From: CAZUCD01 sp964618855
GTDB lineage: Bacteria > Sumerlaeota > Sumerlaeia > SLMS01 > JANRJK01
DNA length: 5,012 nucleotides
Assembly (NCBI GenBank): GCA_964618855.1
Contig: CAZUCD010000212.1
Span: 1-5,012, forward strand
Direction: 5' to 3'
Shown: positions 4,676 to 5,012 of the stretch, piece by piece
Layout of the letters: the number at the start of each line of letters is the position of its first letter
Position numbering within the stretch: position 1 is the first letter of the stretch
Notes under the pieces: generated by a model
Databases searched by the model: none
What the model was told of the DNA's origin: nothing
The model's input: the letters and a program-made list of their open reading frames with translations, nothing else
Translations under genes and position numbers: made by a program

Positions 4676-5012
4676 GTGACTGCAAAGCACCCGGAGTACA
4701 ACGTCCAGACCACGGAAGGTCTTAACTTTACGGAGACGTCCGTCTCCATCCCGTTCGGCGACGGCAAGACGCTGAAGCTGTCGACGGGCAAGCTGGCAAA
4801 GCAGGCGCACGGCGCCGTTGTCGCACAGGTTGGCGAGACAACCGTCCTCGTCGCAGTCGTGGTGAGCGACAAGGACACGGACAAGGACTTCTTCCCGCTC
4901 CTTGTCGACTACCGCGAGAAGTTCTACGCGGGCGGGCGCATTCCCGGCGGGTTCTTCAAGCGCGAGGCGCGGCCGAGCGACGCCGAGACCCTCAATGCGC
5001 GCATCATCGACC
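4676..5012 (+). CDS. pnp: Polyribonucleotide nucleotidyltransferase (PNPase), N-terminal part only
   Basis: PNPase degrades RNA 3' to 5' by phosphorolysis in the cytoplasm, alone or in a degradosome. The 112 codons in the window encode the start of the first RNase PH-type domain and run past the window edge; the full protein is normally about 700 residues. Seen here: the early beta-strand SIPFGDGKTLKLSTGKLA (23-40), QAHGAVVAQVGETTVLVAVV (43-62), the substrate-loop segment DFFPLLVDYREKFYAGGRIPGGFFKRE (71-97) and RPSDAETLNARIID (99-112). The last two match the highly conserved PNPase block around PGGFFRREGRPSE...ETL..R.IDR, with FFKR in place of FFRR. Translation starts at GTG behind an AGGAG site. 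An inverted repeat (GGAGACG/CGTCTCC, 4732-4747) lies in codons about 19-24, and CACCG (4648-4652) could pair with the start region. No rpsO precedes it; nadB diverges. Confidence 0.95.
   Translation, partial: MTAKHPEYNVQTTEGLNFTETSVSIPFGDGKTLKLSTGKLAKQAHGAVVAQVGETTVLVAVVVSDKDTDKDFFPLLVDYREKFYAGGRIPGGFFKREARPSDAETLNARIID
4732..4747. repeat. Perfect 7-bp inverted repeat early in pnp
   Basis: GGAGACG (4732-4738) and CGTCTCC (4741-4747) are exact reverse complements around TC. In RNA six pairs with a GUCC tetraloop are feasible. It sits about 56 bases after the start codon. In E. coli pnp mRNA is controlled through a leader hairpin, but nothing here shows the same mechanism. Confidence 0.45.

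Noticed and set aside
4383..4725. Two short + strand frames in the nadB-pnp gap (from 4383 and 4423)
   Set aside because: No Shine-Dalgarno site and Pro/Arg-rich translations with no pattern; one runs into pnp in the wrong frame.

Overview
The window reads as a piece of chromosome from a high-GC, Gram-negative-type bacterium. Three housekeeping genes are recognisable: lgt (lipoprotein lipidation), nadB (de novo NAD synthesis) and the first part of pnp (RNA turnover and RNA phosphorolysis). The Lgt subtype (a GRLGC...GCCFG loop), the LolA-like exported protein and the GTCGAAA/GGGGCC intergenic repeats are compatible with Planctomycetota or a related environmental lineage. That placement is inference and rests mainly on remembered resemblance; no rRNA or clade-specific marker is present.

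Layout from left to right. (1) Bases 3-1175, + strand: a 390-residue protein of unknown function, probably with its N-terminus outside the window. It is mostly beta-rich, then has a proline-rich linker and one C-terminal membrane helix followed by a basic tail. (2) Bases 1227-1706, + strand: a small protein with a signal peptide and ten cysteines, 51 bases downstream of the first gene and probably co-transcribed with it. Both genes are visibly less GC-rich than the genes to their right. (3) Bases 1707-1798: a convergent junction with a G9 tract and a perfect 10-bp inverted repeat that overlaps the 3' end of lgt. (4) Bases 1786-2625, - strand: lgt. (5) Bases 2626-2769: a short intergenic region made almost wholly of repeats, namely a duplicated 15-bp GGTCAGGGGCCGGGG unit and a tandem TTCGAC array that changes from an 8-bp to a 7-bp period. 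(6) Bases 2770-4320, - strand: nadB, transcribed toward lgt. (7) Bases 4321-4675: a divergent non-coding region. (8) Base 4676 to the window end, + strand: pnp, starting at GTG behind a strong Shine-Dalgarno site and cut off by the window edge.

No pathway links all of these genes. nadB and lgt may share a transcript, because no clear terminator is visible between them, but the repeat-filled leader means lgt could equally be controlled separately. The two left-hand genes form a small exported pair of unknown function. I found no RNA genes, CRISPR array, insertion sequence or defence system. The most unusual items are the composite repeat block upstream of lgt, the uncharacterised cysteine-rich/tail-anchored gene pair with several perfect inverted repeats inside the coding sequence, and the variant catalytic loop of Lgt. 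None of these is strong evidence for a new biological system.
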